A stretch of DNA of 64,000 nt from Anaerolineae bacterium (lineage in GTDB: Bacteria; Chloroflexota; Anaerolineae; Aggregatilineales; Phototrophicaceae), in the NCBI GenBank assembly GCA_022843745.1, contig JALHNB010000030.1, positions 1-64,000 of the forward strand, read 5' to 3'. Positions 40,875 through 49,627 of this stretch are shown one piece after another. A program made the translations under genes and the position numbers. The notes under the pieces were generated by a model, which was given only the letters and a program-made list of their open reading frames with translations, was not told where the DNA came from and searched no databases. Numbering within the stretch: the stretch's first letter is position 1; each line of letters starts with the position of its first letter.

Positions 40875-42425
40875 ATGCGTAGACTCCTCATCACCCTGAC
40901 TTTGATGATTTTGGGGGTATCGGCTTGCATTCGCAACCAGCCTGAAATTGTCATTATTACATCTACACCCGAACAGCCGCTTGTGCTGACAAAACCCCCG
41001 GTGGTTGAACCAACTTCACCGCCTCCTGCGCTGACTCCGTTGAGTAACCCGACTGCTGATCCTACACGACCAAGTGCTGCGACGACGGTGCGGGAATATG
41101 TCGTCCAGCCAGGGGATACGCTGTCGGCTATCGCTGGTGCGCATAACGTCACCCTCGACGCACTGGTGATTGCGAATCCGCAAATTAACCCCGATATTAT
41201 TTCTGTCGGTCAGGTTATCAGCCTGCCAGAACCACCCAGGGAACAAACCAGCAATTTTAAGATGATCCCCGACAGCCGACTCGTGCGTGGCCCCGGCAGT
41301 GATGCGCTGGATGTGGCAGCTTTCATCAACCAGCAACCCGGCTATGCGCGCCTGGCGACAGATATTGTTAATGGCGATGTGCTTTCGGCGGCGCAGATTA
41401 TTCAACGAGCCTCACTTGAATTCAGCGTGGATGCGCGATTGCTGCTGGCACTGTTGGAATATAAATCCGGCTGGCTGACGAATGCTAATCCTTCGGATGA
41501 ACTAAAAACTTATCCGTTGGGCGCGCAGGCATCACCACAGGGGTTTGACCGCAATGGGCTGTATCGCCAGATTACCTGGGCAGCCGATCAGCTCAATCGC
41601 GGCTATTACGGCTGGAAGTATGGGGCGATCAGCACAATTGAATTTGAGGATGGTGTACGGCTTGCGGTTGCTCCTGGTTTAAACGCCGGAACTGTCGGCT
41701 TACAATTTCTTTTGAGTCAGTTTAACCAATATGATGTCTGGACGCAGCAAGTCAGCGCTGAAGGTTTCTACCGAACATACATCACCTATTTTGGCGATCC
41801 TTTTGTGAATGCCGTTGATCCGCTTGTGCCTGCTGGTATTCAACAGCCGACACTGTCACTGCCATTTCCCAGCGGCGAGACCTGGTTTTATACAGGCGGG
41901 CCGCATGGAGGCTGGGGGGCAGGGAGTGCGTGGTCAGCCATTGATTTCGCGCCGCCGGATGACCGCCCTTCTGGGAGTTCAGCATGCTACGTTTCGGAAT
42001 TCTGGGCAACGGCTGTCGCGCCTGGGATCATTGCACGTACCGATGAGGGTGTCGTAATCCTCGATCTGGACGGTGACGGCAATGAAACGACAGGCTGGAG
42101 CATTTTGTACTTACATATGGCTGCGCAGGGTCGTGTTGAAGCTCGCACCATTGTTGAGGCTGGAGACCGCATTGGCCGTCCTTCGTGCGAAGGCGGGTTT
42201 TCGAATGGCACACATATGCATATTGCACGCCGCTACAATGGCGAATGGCTTCCGGCAGATTGCAGCGATTGCCCGTCCGATCAGTCAAAGCCGTCATTCA
42301 TGATGAGTGGCTGGTCAGTTATTGGGTTAACTGGGCAGGAATATCAGGGTTTTCTGGCGAACGGCGGCGATCAGCGAGTTGCCGACCAGGGACGCTTGAA
42401 CCCGGATAATCGCGTCGAGTGGTAA
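40875..42425 (+). CDS. LysM lipoprotein with M23-like peptidase domain
   Basis: 516 residues. Lipoprotein signal MRRLLITLTLMILGVSAC (Cys18), then a Pro/Thr linker and a LysM peptidoglycan-binding module YVVQPGDTLSAIAGAHNVTL (residues about 76-120). A central helical region follows, with LLLALLEYKSGWLTN. The C-terminal domain resembles LytM/M23 endopeptidases: GPHGGWGAGSAWSAIDFAP would supply the first His and Asp with a longer spacer than the usual H-x3-D, and NGTHMHIARR supplies the H-x-H pair. So a zinc site is plausible. Probably a wall hydrolase that cuts stem peptides on the cell surface. It follows the propeller gene after 19 bases. Confidence 0.85.
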   Translation: MRRLLITLTLMILGVSACIRNQPEIVIITSTPEQPLVLTKPPVVEPTSPPPALTPLSNPTADPTRPSAATTVREYVVQPGDTLSAIAGAHNVTLDALVIANPQINPDIISVGQVISLPEPPREQTSNFKMIPDSRLVRGPGSDALDVAAFINQQPGYARLATDIVNGDVLSAAQIIQRASLEFSVDARLLLALLEYKSGWLTNANPSDELKTYPLGAQASPQGFDRNGLYRQITWAADQLNRGYYGWKYGAISTIEFEDGVRLAVAPGLNAGTVGLQFLLSQFNQYDVWTQQVSAEGFYRTYITYFGDPFVNAVDPLVPAGIQQPTLSLPFPSGETWFYTGGPHGGWGAGSAWSAIDFAPPDDRPSGSSACYVSEFWATAVAPGIIARTDEGVVILDLDGDGNETTGWSILYLHMAAQGRVEARTIVEAGDRIGRPSCEGGFSNGTHMHIARRYNGEWLPADCSDCPSDQSKPSFMMSGWSVIGLTGQEYQGFLANGGDQRVADQGRLNPDNRVEW

Positions 42426-42502
42426 CAAAAATTAATGAAAGCGATGAGTCGCAAGTCATGAGCGCTGTGTTAAAAGTATGTTCAATCCGTAGGACTTTGG
42501 CT

Positions 42503-42508
42503 TATAAT
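42503..42508 (+). promoter_or_regulatory. Candidate -10 box before the SH3-type gene
   Basis: A perfect TATAAT in the gap after the LysM/M23 gene, 35 bases before the ATG at 42544. The -35 region (GTTCAA, 17 bp upstream) is poor, so confidence is low. Confidence 0.35.
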
Positions 42509-42543
42509 CGTCCACTCTGGTTTAAATAGCCATTGGATTGCGG

Positions 42544-43341
42544 ATGAGTCGTAAGCTATTTGTGATAATCGGATGCCTGTTTTTTTTCGGTCTGGCCGTA
42601 ATCAGTAGCAGTCAATCTGCTATCGCGCAGGAACTTGTGACGGCAACAGCTGTGCCTGCCAATTTTCCAACGTTAGCGCCACCTCCTATACAGGGTGCGG
42701 TTACGGAGATGCCGACACGAACGGCAACCGTTCCGGGACGTGCGGTTCTCGAAGCGAAAGCGGACGCGGGAGATGTCAACGTGCGATCTCAGGCCGATAT
42801 AGGCTCAGACATCATTGGTACAATTCGTACTGGTGATCAATACGTGATTTTGGGGAAATATTTTCGCTGGTATCAATTTCAATTTGATCTTACACCAGCA
42901 GGGAGAGGGTGGGTTTTTGACGAATTGGTGAATATCATCGGTGATCCATCGACCATTCCCGATTTAAGTGTTGAAGCACTGCCCACTGATGACCCGGCGA
43001 TTGTTGGGGCAACGCAAACCCAGTTGGCGCTTACCCAAACTCCTGGTGGTATTTTGACGGCGACTGAGGATTCTCGTCAGCTTGCTCTGCCGGGGACACC
43101 CGCCGCGCCGGGTGGGGCTGAAGACGCGGCCAGCAGTAGTAATGCCGCGCCGCTGCCGACATTTACCTTTCCACCTGATCTAATTGCTGCAACACCTGTT
43201 GATTTGACCATGATAACGCCGACGCTCGTCCCAAGCTTTACCTCGATTGCTGTTTCGAATGGCGTTCCGCCGATTGTTCCGATTGTCGTGCTGGGCGGCT
43301 TTGGACTTTTGGGGTTATTTGTCAGTTCACTGCGTCGCTAA
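42544..43341 (+). CDS. Exported SH3-type (bacterial SH3b) protein with C-terminal membrane anchor
   Basis: 265 residues from the ATG at 42544. Signal peptide (RKLFVIIGCLFFFGLAVISSS) then AIAQE, a Pro/Thr linker, and a bacterial SH3 domain at about 75-135: KADAGDVNVRSQADIGSDI, IGTIRTGDQYVILGKYFRWYQFQF, GRGWVFDELV. Next comes a long Ala/Pro/Thr linker and a final hydrophobic helix PIVPIVVLGGFGLLGLFV followed by SSLRR, a tail anchor. SH3b domains bind peptidoglycan. The protein would tie the membrane to the wall or act with the LysM/M23 lipoprotein upstream. Confidence 0.82.
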   Translation: MSRKLFVIIGCLFFFGLAVISSSQSAIAQELVTATAVPANFPTLAPPPIQGAVTEMPTRTATVPGRAVLEAKADAGDVNVRSQADIGSDIIGTIRTGDQYVILGKYFRWYQFQFDLTPAGRGWVFDELVNIIGDPSTIPDLSVEALPTDDPAIVGATQTQLALTQTPGGILTATEDSRQLALPGTPAAPGGAEDAASSSNAAPLPTFTFPPDLIAATPVDLTMITPTLVPSFTSIAVSNGVPPIVPIVVLGGFGLLGLFVSSLRR

Positions 43342-43355
43342 ATCTCTGGAAATGA

Positions 43356-43390
43356 AAAAGGCGAGCTGCTTTGAGCGACTCGCCTTTTAT
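43356..43390. terminator. Bidirectional rho-independent terminator
   Basis: A 10-bp stem (AAAAGGCGAG at 43356-43365 with CTCGCCTTTT at 43379-43388) stands between the converging SH3 and A-type carrier genes, with A/T-runs on both sides. Confidence 0.8.
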
Positions 43391-43412
43391 TTTGCGCTAA
43401 ATCTGCCAGAGT

Positions 43413-43829
43413 CTAGTGACTGCAACTCCCGCAACCACCGCTTGATTCTTCACCAGAATCGTTGGCAGTTTTGAACGAGCTACCGCAGCCGCAGGAGGAT
43501 ACCGCGTTGGGGTTCTCGATGCGGAAGCCGCCACCCATCAGGCTGTCAACAAAATCAATTGTCGCGCCTTGCAGGTACATCAGGCTGGTCGGGTCTACGA
43601 TCAAGCGTACACCATCAATTTCAACAGTCTTGTCGAAATCACGAGCGCCTTCTTCGAAGGCCATGCCGTACTGCATCCCTGAACAGCCACCACCGGAAAC
43701 AAACACGCGCAGGGCATGATTCGGAATCTGGCGTTGTTCAAGCAGAGTACGGATCACATTAACCGCTGCTGATGTAACAGTCATAACGGGGGTATCTACC
43801 AAAACAGTATTGAATGTATCGACAGCCAT
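43413..43829 (-). CDS. A-type Fe-S cluster carrier (IscA/ErpA/HesB family)
   Basis: 138 residues from the ATG at 43829 (GAGGG 5 bases upstream). Core of the family: VMTVTSAAVNVIRTLLEQR, LRVFVSGGGCSGMQYGMAF with the first Cys, GVRLIVDPTSLMYLQGATIDFVDSLMGGGFRIENPNA and the paired C-G-C in SSCGCGSSF. The three Cys bind a cluster for transfer to apo-proteins. A tail of about 20 residues ends in GGCGSCSH, adding two more cysteines that the family normally lacks. A SufR-like repressor gene lies just upstream in the same direction. Confidence 0.9.
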   Translation of the reverse strand: MAVDTFNTVLVDTPVMTVTSAAVNVIRTLLEQRQIPNHALRVFVSGGGCSGMQYGMAFEEGARDFDKTVEIDGVRLIVDPTSLMYLQGATIDFVDSLMGGGFRIENPNAVSSCGCGSSFKTANDSGEESSGGCGSCSH

Positions 43830-43931
43830 TTTGTCCCTCAACCTTATCTATATCTATGATAACGTATTTTGATTCTAGCACATCCAGAAAAAACCGTCAA
43901 TTAAAACGACATTTGTCAGCGAAATTGCGCC

Positions 43932-44567
43932 TTAATTGGACTTATTGGGGATCAGATAAGTACAGGTTTCGTCACCCGTAGCTTTGTGACTGAGCCTGCG
44001 CGGTACGATGCCCAATAACGACGACACAAAACGCATATCCATGTCACATACCATCTGGTCTTTGACCGCGATAGAGTGATAGGGGCAATTGCTGGTCTGC
44101 AAGATGTAGCCCTCATCGCAGCTTTCCCAACTAGCGTTATAACCCTGGTTATTGAGATGTTCGACCACTTTATCCAGGCGTTGACTCAACGGCAGATCGG
44201 GGATTTGTGCTTCATTCGCCATGATGTTGGCGACATCTTCCAGAATGACATTAACACCATCGGGTGGTAAGTGTTGGCGTATGCCGACCAGCAGGCTCGC
44301 AGCCAGACGTTGATAATTATTCGGAAATTGAGCTTGAGCGAGTTCCGTCAACACATAAACATGTTGGGGTCGCCCCGGCGTGGTGCGATGCCGCATCTGT
44401 GGGATTGATATGAGTTCGTCCTGCTGCAAACGCGCGAGGTGATGCCGGACAGTCACGGGCGTAATATCTTTTCCCCGGCGTTTTTCCAGTTCCGCTACAA
44501 TATCATCGACGGTAGCTTCGCCACGTTCTTTAAGAATGCTCAGGATATGGCGGCGAGTTTGCTGCAT
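43932..44567 (-). CDS. SufR-like iron-sulfur-sensing transcriptional regulator
   Basis: 211 residues from the ATG at 44567 (AGAGG upstream). N-terminal winged helix: TRRHILSILKERGEATVDDIVAEL, then DITPVTVRHHLARLQQDELI as recognition region and a wing RTTPGRPQHVYVLTE. The C-terminal half contains four cysteines, Cys150, Cys161 (NCPYHSIA), Cys174 and Cys202 (DETCTYLIP), in the order and approximate spacing of SufR, where such cysteines bind a [4Fe-4S] cluster that controls repression of suf genes. The next gene downstream is an A-type Fe-S carrier, which supports the assignment. No sufBCDS genes lie in the window. It is divergent from the alpha-mannosidase gene. Confidence 0.8.
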   Translation of the reverse strand: MQQTRRHILSILKERGEATVDDIVAELEKRRGKDITPVTVRHHLARLQQDELISIPQMRHRTTPGRPQHVYVLTELAQAQFPNNYQRLAASLLVGIRQHLPPDGVNVILEDVANIMANEAQIPDLPLSQRLDKVVEHLNNQGYNASWESCDEGYILQTSNCPYHSIAVKDQMVCDMDMRFVSSLLGIVPRRLSHKATGDETCTYLIPNKSN

Positions 44568-44655
44568 GACACAGATACCTCTTGGAATATTTCTCGTGTG
44601 TATCTGAAAAAAGTTTATCATCTCTAACAAGCTGTTGTCAAATGCGCTATGATTG

Positions 44656-44668
44656 TCGAATATTTCGA
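44656..44668. promoter_or_regulatory. Short dyad TCGAA-TAT-TTCGA between the SufR-like gene and GH38 gene
   Basis: A perfect 5-bp inverted repeat with a 3-bp spacer, 22 bases before the GH38 start. It does not match the CAAC-N6-GTTG operator described for cyanobacterial SufR. The binding protein is unknown. Confidence 0.35.
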
Positions 44669-44689
44669 AATTGTAGGAGAACGCGGATT

Positions 44690-47485
44690 TTGAGTAAAAA
44701 ATACACACTTTATGTTGTGCCACATACCCATTGGGATCGCGAGTGGTACGCCTCGTTTCAGCTATTCCGGCTGAGGCTGGTGCGGATGATGAGCAAGCTT
44801 CTGGATTTGCTCGAACGTGACCCGGATTATACGGTGTTCAATTTTGATGCGCAGACGGTGGTGCTGGAAGATTATCTGGAAGTGTACCCGGAGCAGCGTG
44901 AGCGCGTTAAACGGCTGGTGAGCGCCGGACGGCTGACGGTTGGCCCCTGGTATGTTCAGCCGGATGAATTTCTCATCAGTGCCGAAAGTTACGTGCGTAA
45001 TTTGCTCTTGGGCAAGCGTCAGGCTGAAGAATTTGGGCATCGCATGATGGTCGGCTATATCCCGGACACATTCGGTCATATCGCGCAACTGCCGCAAATT
45101 CTGCTCGGCTTCGGAGTTGATACAGCCATGCACTTTCGCGGCCTCGACCCTGCTGGACACAAAAGCGAAATGTGGTGGGAATCGCCCGATGGTTCCCGTA
45201 TTTTGTTGCATCATATGTCGAATATCGCCAATTATAATGACGCGGCGGCGCTGGCGGACGATTGGGACACGGCGGCGCAAGACCTGCGGGCAACCGCCAT
45301 ATTTAAAGCGAAACGGGCGACCACGCCGATTTTGCTGGGCATGAACGGTGTCGATCAATTGGCAGCACGTGAGGATTTGGCTGGGCTGCTGCGCCGAGCC
45401 AATGAAAAAATCGAGGATGTCGAATTTATTCAGGGGTCGTTTGAGGATTTCTGGGCTGCGTTAAAGCCAGCGTTGGACGGAATCGAACTGGAAACCGTGC
45501 GCGGCGAACTTCGGGACGTGCCACGCAGCGAAGGTGGTCAGAATTTCCTGCTCTATAATGTGCTGTCATCGCGAGTCGATAACAAGCTGCAAAATGCCCG
45601 CACACTGCTGGCGCTCGAAAACTGGGCCGAACCCTGGTGTGCGCTGGGCTGGACACAGAATGTTGGCGATTATCCACATGGACATTTGTGGACAGCGTGG
45701 AAATGGCTGCTGCAAAATCACCCGCATGACTCGCTGGGCGGTTGCTCGGTGGACGCTGTGCATCGCCAGATGGCGACCAAGTTTGAGTGGGCAACGGAAA
45801 TCGCCGATAATCTGACCGAGGAGCGCTTTCAACTCGTGGCGCAGGAGTTAAACCTCAGCGGCGTTCATGATGACGAACTCGCGCTCGTGGTTTTTAATGC
45901 TTCACCCTGGGCGCGTGACGAAGTGATTACAGTTGAGGTCGATTTACCGGAAATCTGGCTGGCAAGGCAGGCGCTCAAACGCGCCAAACCCGCGCCGGAG
46001 ATCACGCCGGATACACCATTTGAGACACTTTTCCCGATTCGCGCTCGCCAAAAGTGGTTTGGCGACCCGCCGCCGATGCCGAATATGCACATGCGTGGGA
46101 TTCATATACGACCTGTTGACGGCGATGAAATTCCGGTGCAGATCGAAAGTATCGAATCAACGCCAAAGGCTGCGGCACTGGGGGATGGGCCAAGTGGTAT
46201 TTTTGGGGTCAAGCGTGTACGTGTCAGCTTCCGAGCCAGTTTGCCTGCGCTGGGTTACGCGACGTTTGCCGTCAAGCCGGATTCGAAGCCGGATCGCTGG
46301 CCGCGCCCCTACCTTTCGCCCAACGAGATGCACAATGCCTATTTGAGCGTCTATGTTTATCCAAATGGCACTTTTGACCTGACCGATTTGGAATCCGGTG
46401 AACAATTTAACGGGCTGGGTCTTTTCGAGGACGGCGCGGATAACGGCGACGGCTACACCTATTCCGACCCGCTGTTCGATCAGGTTTACAGCACGGACGG
46501 AGCAGCACCGCGCATTTCGCATATTGGGCGAGGGATTGGTGTCCAACGGCTGCGAATCGAATATGATCTCATACTACCTGTGGGCTTAAATGAGAGCCGG
46601 GATCGCCGACGCTCTGAAACCGTCATCAGCCCGCTTCAGGTCGATTTGATTTTGCGTGATGGCAGTCGGCGGCTGGAGATTGAAGTCACGCTGGAAAATC
46701 GAGCAAAAGATCATCGACTGCGGATGTTGTTTCCGACTGACTTGGTCGGTGTGGATGAAGCGTCCAGTGCCATGCAGTTCGACGTGGTGACAAGGCCGAT
46801 TACGCCAGAGCCAATCGCGCCGGATGCGTGGTGGGTAGAAGACCCGCCGAACACTTTCCCTCAGCACGGCTGGGTCGATATGTCGGATAAACGCGGACGG
46901 GCATTATGCGTTATCAGTGAAGGTGTGTACGAGTTTGGCGTTAAAAAGACTCCTCGCCGCCAGATCGCGCTGACGCTGCTGCGGGCTGTCGGTTATCTGG
47001 GTGCGCGGCAAGATCCGACGACGATTATCGGTGGGGCAGGGCCGGGGTTCGCCACGCCGGAAGCGCAGTTGGAGACAACGCTCAAATATCGTCTGGCGCT
47101 GCACCCGCATATCGATGCCTGGGATAAAGATGAAGTTTGGCGACAGTCCGCCGAATATTTAGCGCCGCCGCGCACGATTGTCAGTGAACCGCACAGCGGG
47201 GAACGACCCAATCAGGCATCATGGTTGCAAGTGAGTGGGCAGAATGCCATTCTCAGCAGTGTGAAAGGCTCTGAGGATGGGCAAGCATTAATCGTGCGGC
47301 TGTACAATCCCTCGCATGATTCGACGATTGCGACGGTGACACCGCCTGTACCACTGCAATCGGCGCATCTGGCGAATTTGCAGGAGGATACGCTCGACGC
47401 GCTCCCCCTGTTAGATGAAGGCCAAGTCGTCACCGACCTGCCGCCGGGAAAAATCGTCACGCTGAGGCTGGTTAAGCAGGCGTAA
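44690..47485 (+). CDS. Alpha-mannosidase, glycoside hydrolase family 38
   Basis: About 931 residues from a TTG at 44690 (AGGAG 10 bases upstream), so that the protein opens with SKKYTLYVVPHTHWDREWY. HTHWDREW is the zinc-binding signature of GH38 (His12 and Asp16 region), and the nucleophile Asp sits in YIPDTFGHIAQLPQIL (about residue 128). HHMSN supplies a further metal His. The middle and C-terminal beta-sandwich domains follow (VRRV-type AFRAS-PALGYATF, RLEIEVTLENRAKDHRLRML). No signal peptide, so it acts in the cytoplasm, releasing alpha-mannose from imported oligosaccharides or recycled glycans. It has no obvious operon partner downstream on this strand. Confidence 0.92.
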   Translation: MSKKYTLYVVPHTHWDREWYASFQLFRLRLVRMMSKLLDLLERDPDYTVFNFDAQTVVLEDYLEVYPEQRERVKRLVSAGRLTVGPWYVQPDEFLISAESYVRNLLLGKRQAEEFGHRMMVGYIPDTFGHIAQLPQILLGFGVDTAMHFRGLDPAGHKSEMWWESPDGSRILLHHMSNIANYNDAAALADDWDTAAQDLRATAIFKAKRATTPILLGMNGVDQLAAREDLAGLLRRANEKIEDVEFIQGSFEDFWAALKPALDGIELETVRGELRDVPRSEGGQNFLLYNVLSSRVDNKLQNARTLLALENWAEPWCALGWTQNVGDYPHGHLWTAWKWLLQNHPHDSLGGCSVDAVHRQMATKFEWATEIADNLTEERFQLVAQELNLSGVHDDELALVVFNASPWARDEVITVEVDLPEIWLARQALKRAKPAPEITPDTPFETLFPIRARQKWFGDPPPMPNMHMRGIHIRPVDGDEIPVQIESIESTPKAAALGDGPSGIFGVKRVRVSFRASLPALGYATFAVKPDSKPDRWPRPYLSPNEMHNAYLSVYVYPNGTFDLTDLESGEQFNGLGLFEDGADNGDGYTYSDPLFDQVYSTDGAAPRISHIGRGIGVQRLRIEYDLILPVGLNESRDRRRSETVISPLQVDLILRDGSRRLEIEVTLENRAKDHRLRMLFPTDLVGVDEASSAMQFDVVTRPITPEPIAPDAWWVEDPPNTFPQHGWVDMSDKRGRALCVISEGVYEFGVKKTPRRQIALTLLRAVGYLGARQDPTTIIGGAGPGFATPEAQLETTLKYRLALHPHIDAWDKDEVWRQSAEYLAPPRTIVSEPHSGERPNQASWLQVSGQNAILSSVKGSEDGQALIVRLYNPSHDSTIATVTPPVPLQSAHLANLQEDTLDALPLLDEGQVVTDLPPGKIVTLRLVKQA

Positions 47486-47622
47486 TTCGGATTGTCTCTC
47501 CCTGTTCAGTTTCGATTTCGAGCAGGGAGTCGTTAATTGCTGTTTCGCCATTCGCGCAGGCGGCACTCACCAGAAAGCTGCTTGTGCGAATGGATTGAAT
47601 GTTGGCATCAACTATTCTGACC
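47472..47622 (-). pseudogene. Possible coding remnant between mannosidase and SDR genes
   Basis: Reading the minus strand in one frame across the SDR stop gives VDANIQSIRTSSFLVSAACA, then about 26 more residues including DSLLEIETEQGE and a stop at 47472. It has no convincing start. The pattern FLV then SLLEIETE-x-G recalls the beginning of enolase-superfamily proteins, but the match is faint. It may be a decayed fragment; it may also be chance. Confidence 0.25.
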
Positions 47623-48412
47623 CGGCGAACGATGATGTTTCGCCCAAACCCTCGGCACTCAAGCCCATATAGCCGCCATCGACGAGAAGTTCGGTAGCCG
47701 TGATAAAGCTGGAGTCGTCACTGCACAAAAACAGCACAGAACGGGCAACTTCGCGCGGTTCGCCCATCCGCCGCAGCATGTGATATTTGCCCCACACGGG
47801 TTCCCATTTTTCGCGATCTCCTTCGGCGGCTTTGGCGACTTCCGGTGTCCATATCCAGCCGGGGCTGACGCAGTTGACGCGGATACCATCTGGCGCAAGG
47901 TCGAACGCCTGACATTTGGTCATCGTCACAATCGCGCCTTTAGTGGCATTGTATGTCCAACGATTCGGTTGGGCAATGTGGGCAGAAATGCTGGCGATGT
48001 TAACAATTGCCCCCTTTTTCCCTTGCTTCATCGTCGGGTAGACGGCTTGCACCATGTTCGCATAGCCACGCACGTTAACGCCTAAGCTGCGCTCCCAATC
48101 GGCATCGGTCACATCCAGTCCTTTGGCGATGAAGCTGACGGCATTATTGAGCAGAAAGTCGATACGCCCTAGTTTTGTGGCAACTTCATTGACCGCCGAG
48201 CGACAGGCTTCCCCATTCGAGACATCGACCTGAAAAAAATAAGCCTCGCTCCCAGCAGATCGCAGATTTTCGGCGAGTTGTTCGCCAGCCGTCTGATTAA
48301 TGTCAAAAATAACGACAGCAGCGCCTTCTCGCGCAAATTCCTGCACCGTTGCCGCGCCGATTCCCGAAGCGCCGCCCGTGACAATCGCAACTTTTCCTGA
48401 CCAATCCATCAT
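47612..48412 (-). CDS. Short-chain dehydrogenase/reductase
   Basis: 266 residues. SDR marks: IVTGGASGIGAATV (cofactor loop), FDINQ with Asp, pointing to NAD(H), VDVSNG, LLNNAVSF in place of the usual NNAG, IVNIASISAH with the catalytic Ser, and YNATKGAIVTMTK (Tyr and Lys). C-terminal NCVSPGWIWTPEV and ATELLVDGGYMG are normal. GGGAG 5 bases before the ATG. It is 9 bases downstream of the zinc alcohol dehydrogenase gene, so both form an operon. A sugar or sugar-alcohol substrate is likely, for example rhamnose, fucose or a uronate derivative; not provable from sequence. Confidence 0.9.
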   Translation of the reverse strand: MMDWSGKVAIVTGGASGIGAATVQEFAREGAAVVIFDINQTAGEQLAENLRSAGSEAYFFQVDVSNGEACRSAVNEVATKLGRIDFLLNNAVSFIAKGLDVTDADWERSLGVNVRGYANMVQAVYPTMKQGKKGAIVNIASISAHIAQPNRWTYNATKGAIVTMTKCQAFDLAPDGIRVNCVSPGWIWTPEVAKAAEGDREKWEPVWGKYHMLRRMGEPREVARSVLFLCSDDSSFITATELLVDGGYMGLSAEGLGETSSFAGSE

Positions 48413-48421
48413 TCTTTCTCC

Positions 48422-49450
48422 CTATTGCGCCGTGAGGATGACTTTCGTCAATCCGGCGGGTTCGTCAATTAAACGTTGAAAATAAGAGATGCCTTCGCTG
48501 AGAGGCGCGACGTGAATCATCGGCTCGACTTGTATCTGACCCCTGGCGATGAGTTCTAGTGAGCGCTGAAAATCGTCGTCATTGTAGGCATATGCGCCGC
48601 GAACTGTGATTTCCTTGTTGACAATGGGGTTAAAATTCACTGAAGATTCGCCAGCAGCCAGCCCGACAAGGCCGAAAATGCCATCTGGCGCAAGCATCGC
48701 GATGCCCTGCTTTTTCAATGAGGCTGCGCCGACTGCATCGACCACAAAATCCGCACCCCACTTATCCGTAGCCGCCAGAACGCGCTGAACGGGGTCTTCC
48801 TGATCGGCCTGAATGGTCATGGTCGCGCCTAATTGCTCGGCCAGTGCGAGTCGCTGCGGCACAATATCCGTGACGATAATCTGGCTCGCGCCGCCGATTT
48901 TGGCAAGCTGGACTGCTAGAAGCCCCTGCGCACCCGCGCCGAGAATGACGACAGTACGCAGTAGAGCAGGCGCAAGCTGCCGGAAAAGATGCACTTCGAC
49001 AGCCAGCGTTTCGGTCAATGCGCCGTTGACATCGCTCAGGCCATCGGGCAGGAGGAAAAGGCGATCTGCGGGAACAGTGACCCATTCGGCAAATGCGCCA
49101 TGACGTTCGATGCCGAGTACCGCCATATTGGGGCAAATATTGGTTTTGCCAGCACGACAGGCACGGCAAACGCCACAATGGATCAGCGGCTGCACGATGA
49201 CTTTCGCGCCGATGGGCGGACTATTTTTGACATTGCTGCCGAGTTCAGCAACTATGCCTGTAAATTCGTGTCCCATAATCAGCGGAACATGAGCATCACG
49301 GCGCGGGCTGTGGCCCAGATAGCCGTGTAAATCCGACCCGCAGATGCCGCAGGCGTTGACACGCAGCAGTGCTTCGTCGGGGCCGGGTGTTGGCTTGGGC
49401 ATATTTTCAAGCGCGAGTTGATGTTCGCCGTGAAAAACGATGGCTTGCAT
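48422..49450 (-). CDS. Zinc-dependent medium-chain alcohol/polyol dehydrogenase
   Basis: 342 residues from the ATG at 49450 (GGAG 7 bases upstream). Catalytic zinc ligands: Cys in NACGICGSDLHG, His-Glu in IMGHEFTGIVAELG. Structural zinc site with four cysteines in IHCGVCRACRAGKTNICPN. NAD-binding part: VVILGAGAQGLLAVQLAK and IVTDIVPQRLALA, where the Asp favours NAD. Similar to sorbitol, threonine and galactitol dehydrogenases. It is the first gene of a two-gene operon with the SDR; substrate unidentified. Confidence 0.92.
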   Translation of the reverse strand: MQAIVFHGEHQLALENMPKPTPGPDEALLRVNACGICGSDLHGYLGHSPRRDAHVPLIMGHEFTGIVAELGSNVKNSPPIGAKVIVQPLIHCGVCRACRAGKTNICPNMAVLGIERHGAFAEWVTVPADRLFLLPDGLSDVNGALTETLAVEVHLFRQLAPALLRTVVILGAGAQGLLAVQLAKIGGASQIIVTDIVPQRLALAEQLGATMTIQADQEDPVQRVLAATDKWGADFVVDAVGAASLKKQGIAMLAPDGIFGLVGLAAGESSVNFNPIVNKEITVRGAYAYNDDDFQRSLELIARGQIQVEPMIHVAPLSEGISYFQRLIDEPAGLTKVILTAQ

Positions 49451-49627
49451 AAAAACTCTCCATTTCAATCAAATTTTGTTGAGTATATCGAGTGATTGAT
49501 GAGTAGGAAACACTGTCAAAAGAGGTGGTTTATTTATGCGGTTATGACCCTCCACCCATTGTCCAGAAAATAATTGGGAATGGGGGAGGGTGATGCAGAC
49601 TTCAGAATAGGAAATGAACGGAGAAAA

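Noticed and set aside
40875-42425. Lytic transglycosylase in the middle of the LysM/M23 protein
   Set aside because: The LLLALLEYKSGW segment looks a little like the E-S motif of transglycosylases (ALI-x-x-ES-x-F), but the Glu-Ser pair and later motifs are absent.
44567-44690. A SufR operator of the cyanobacterial CAAC-N6-GTTG type before the SufR-like gene
   Set aside because: No sequence with that spacing occurs. The only dyads are TCGAA-TAT-TTCGA and a weak AACA-AGC-TGTT, which do not match.
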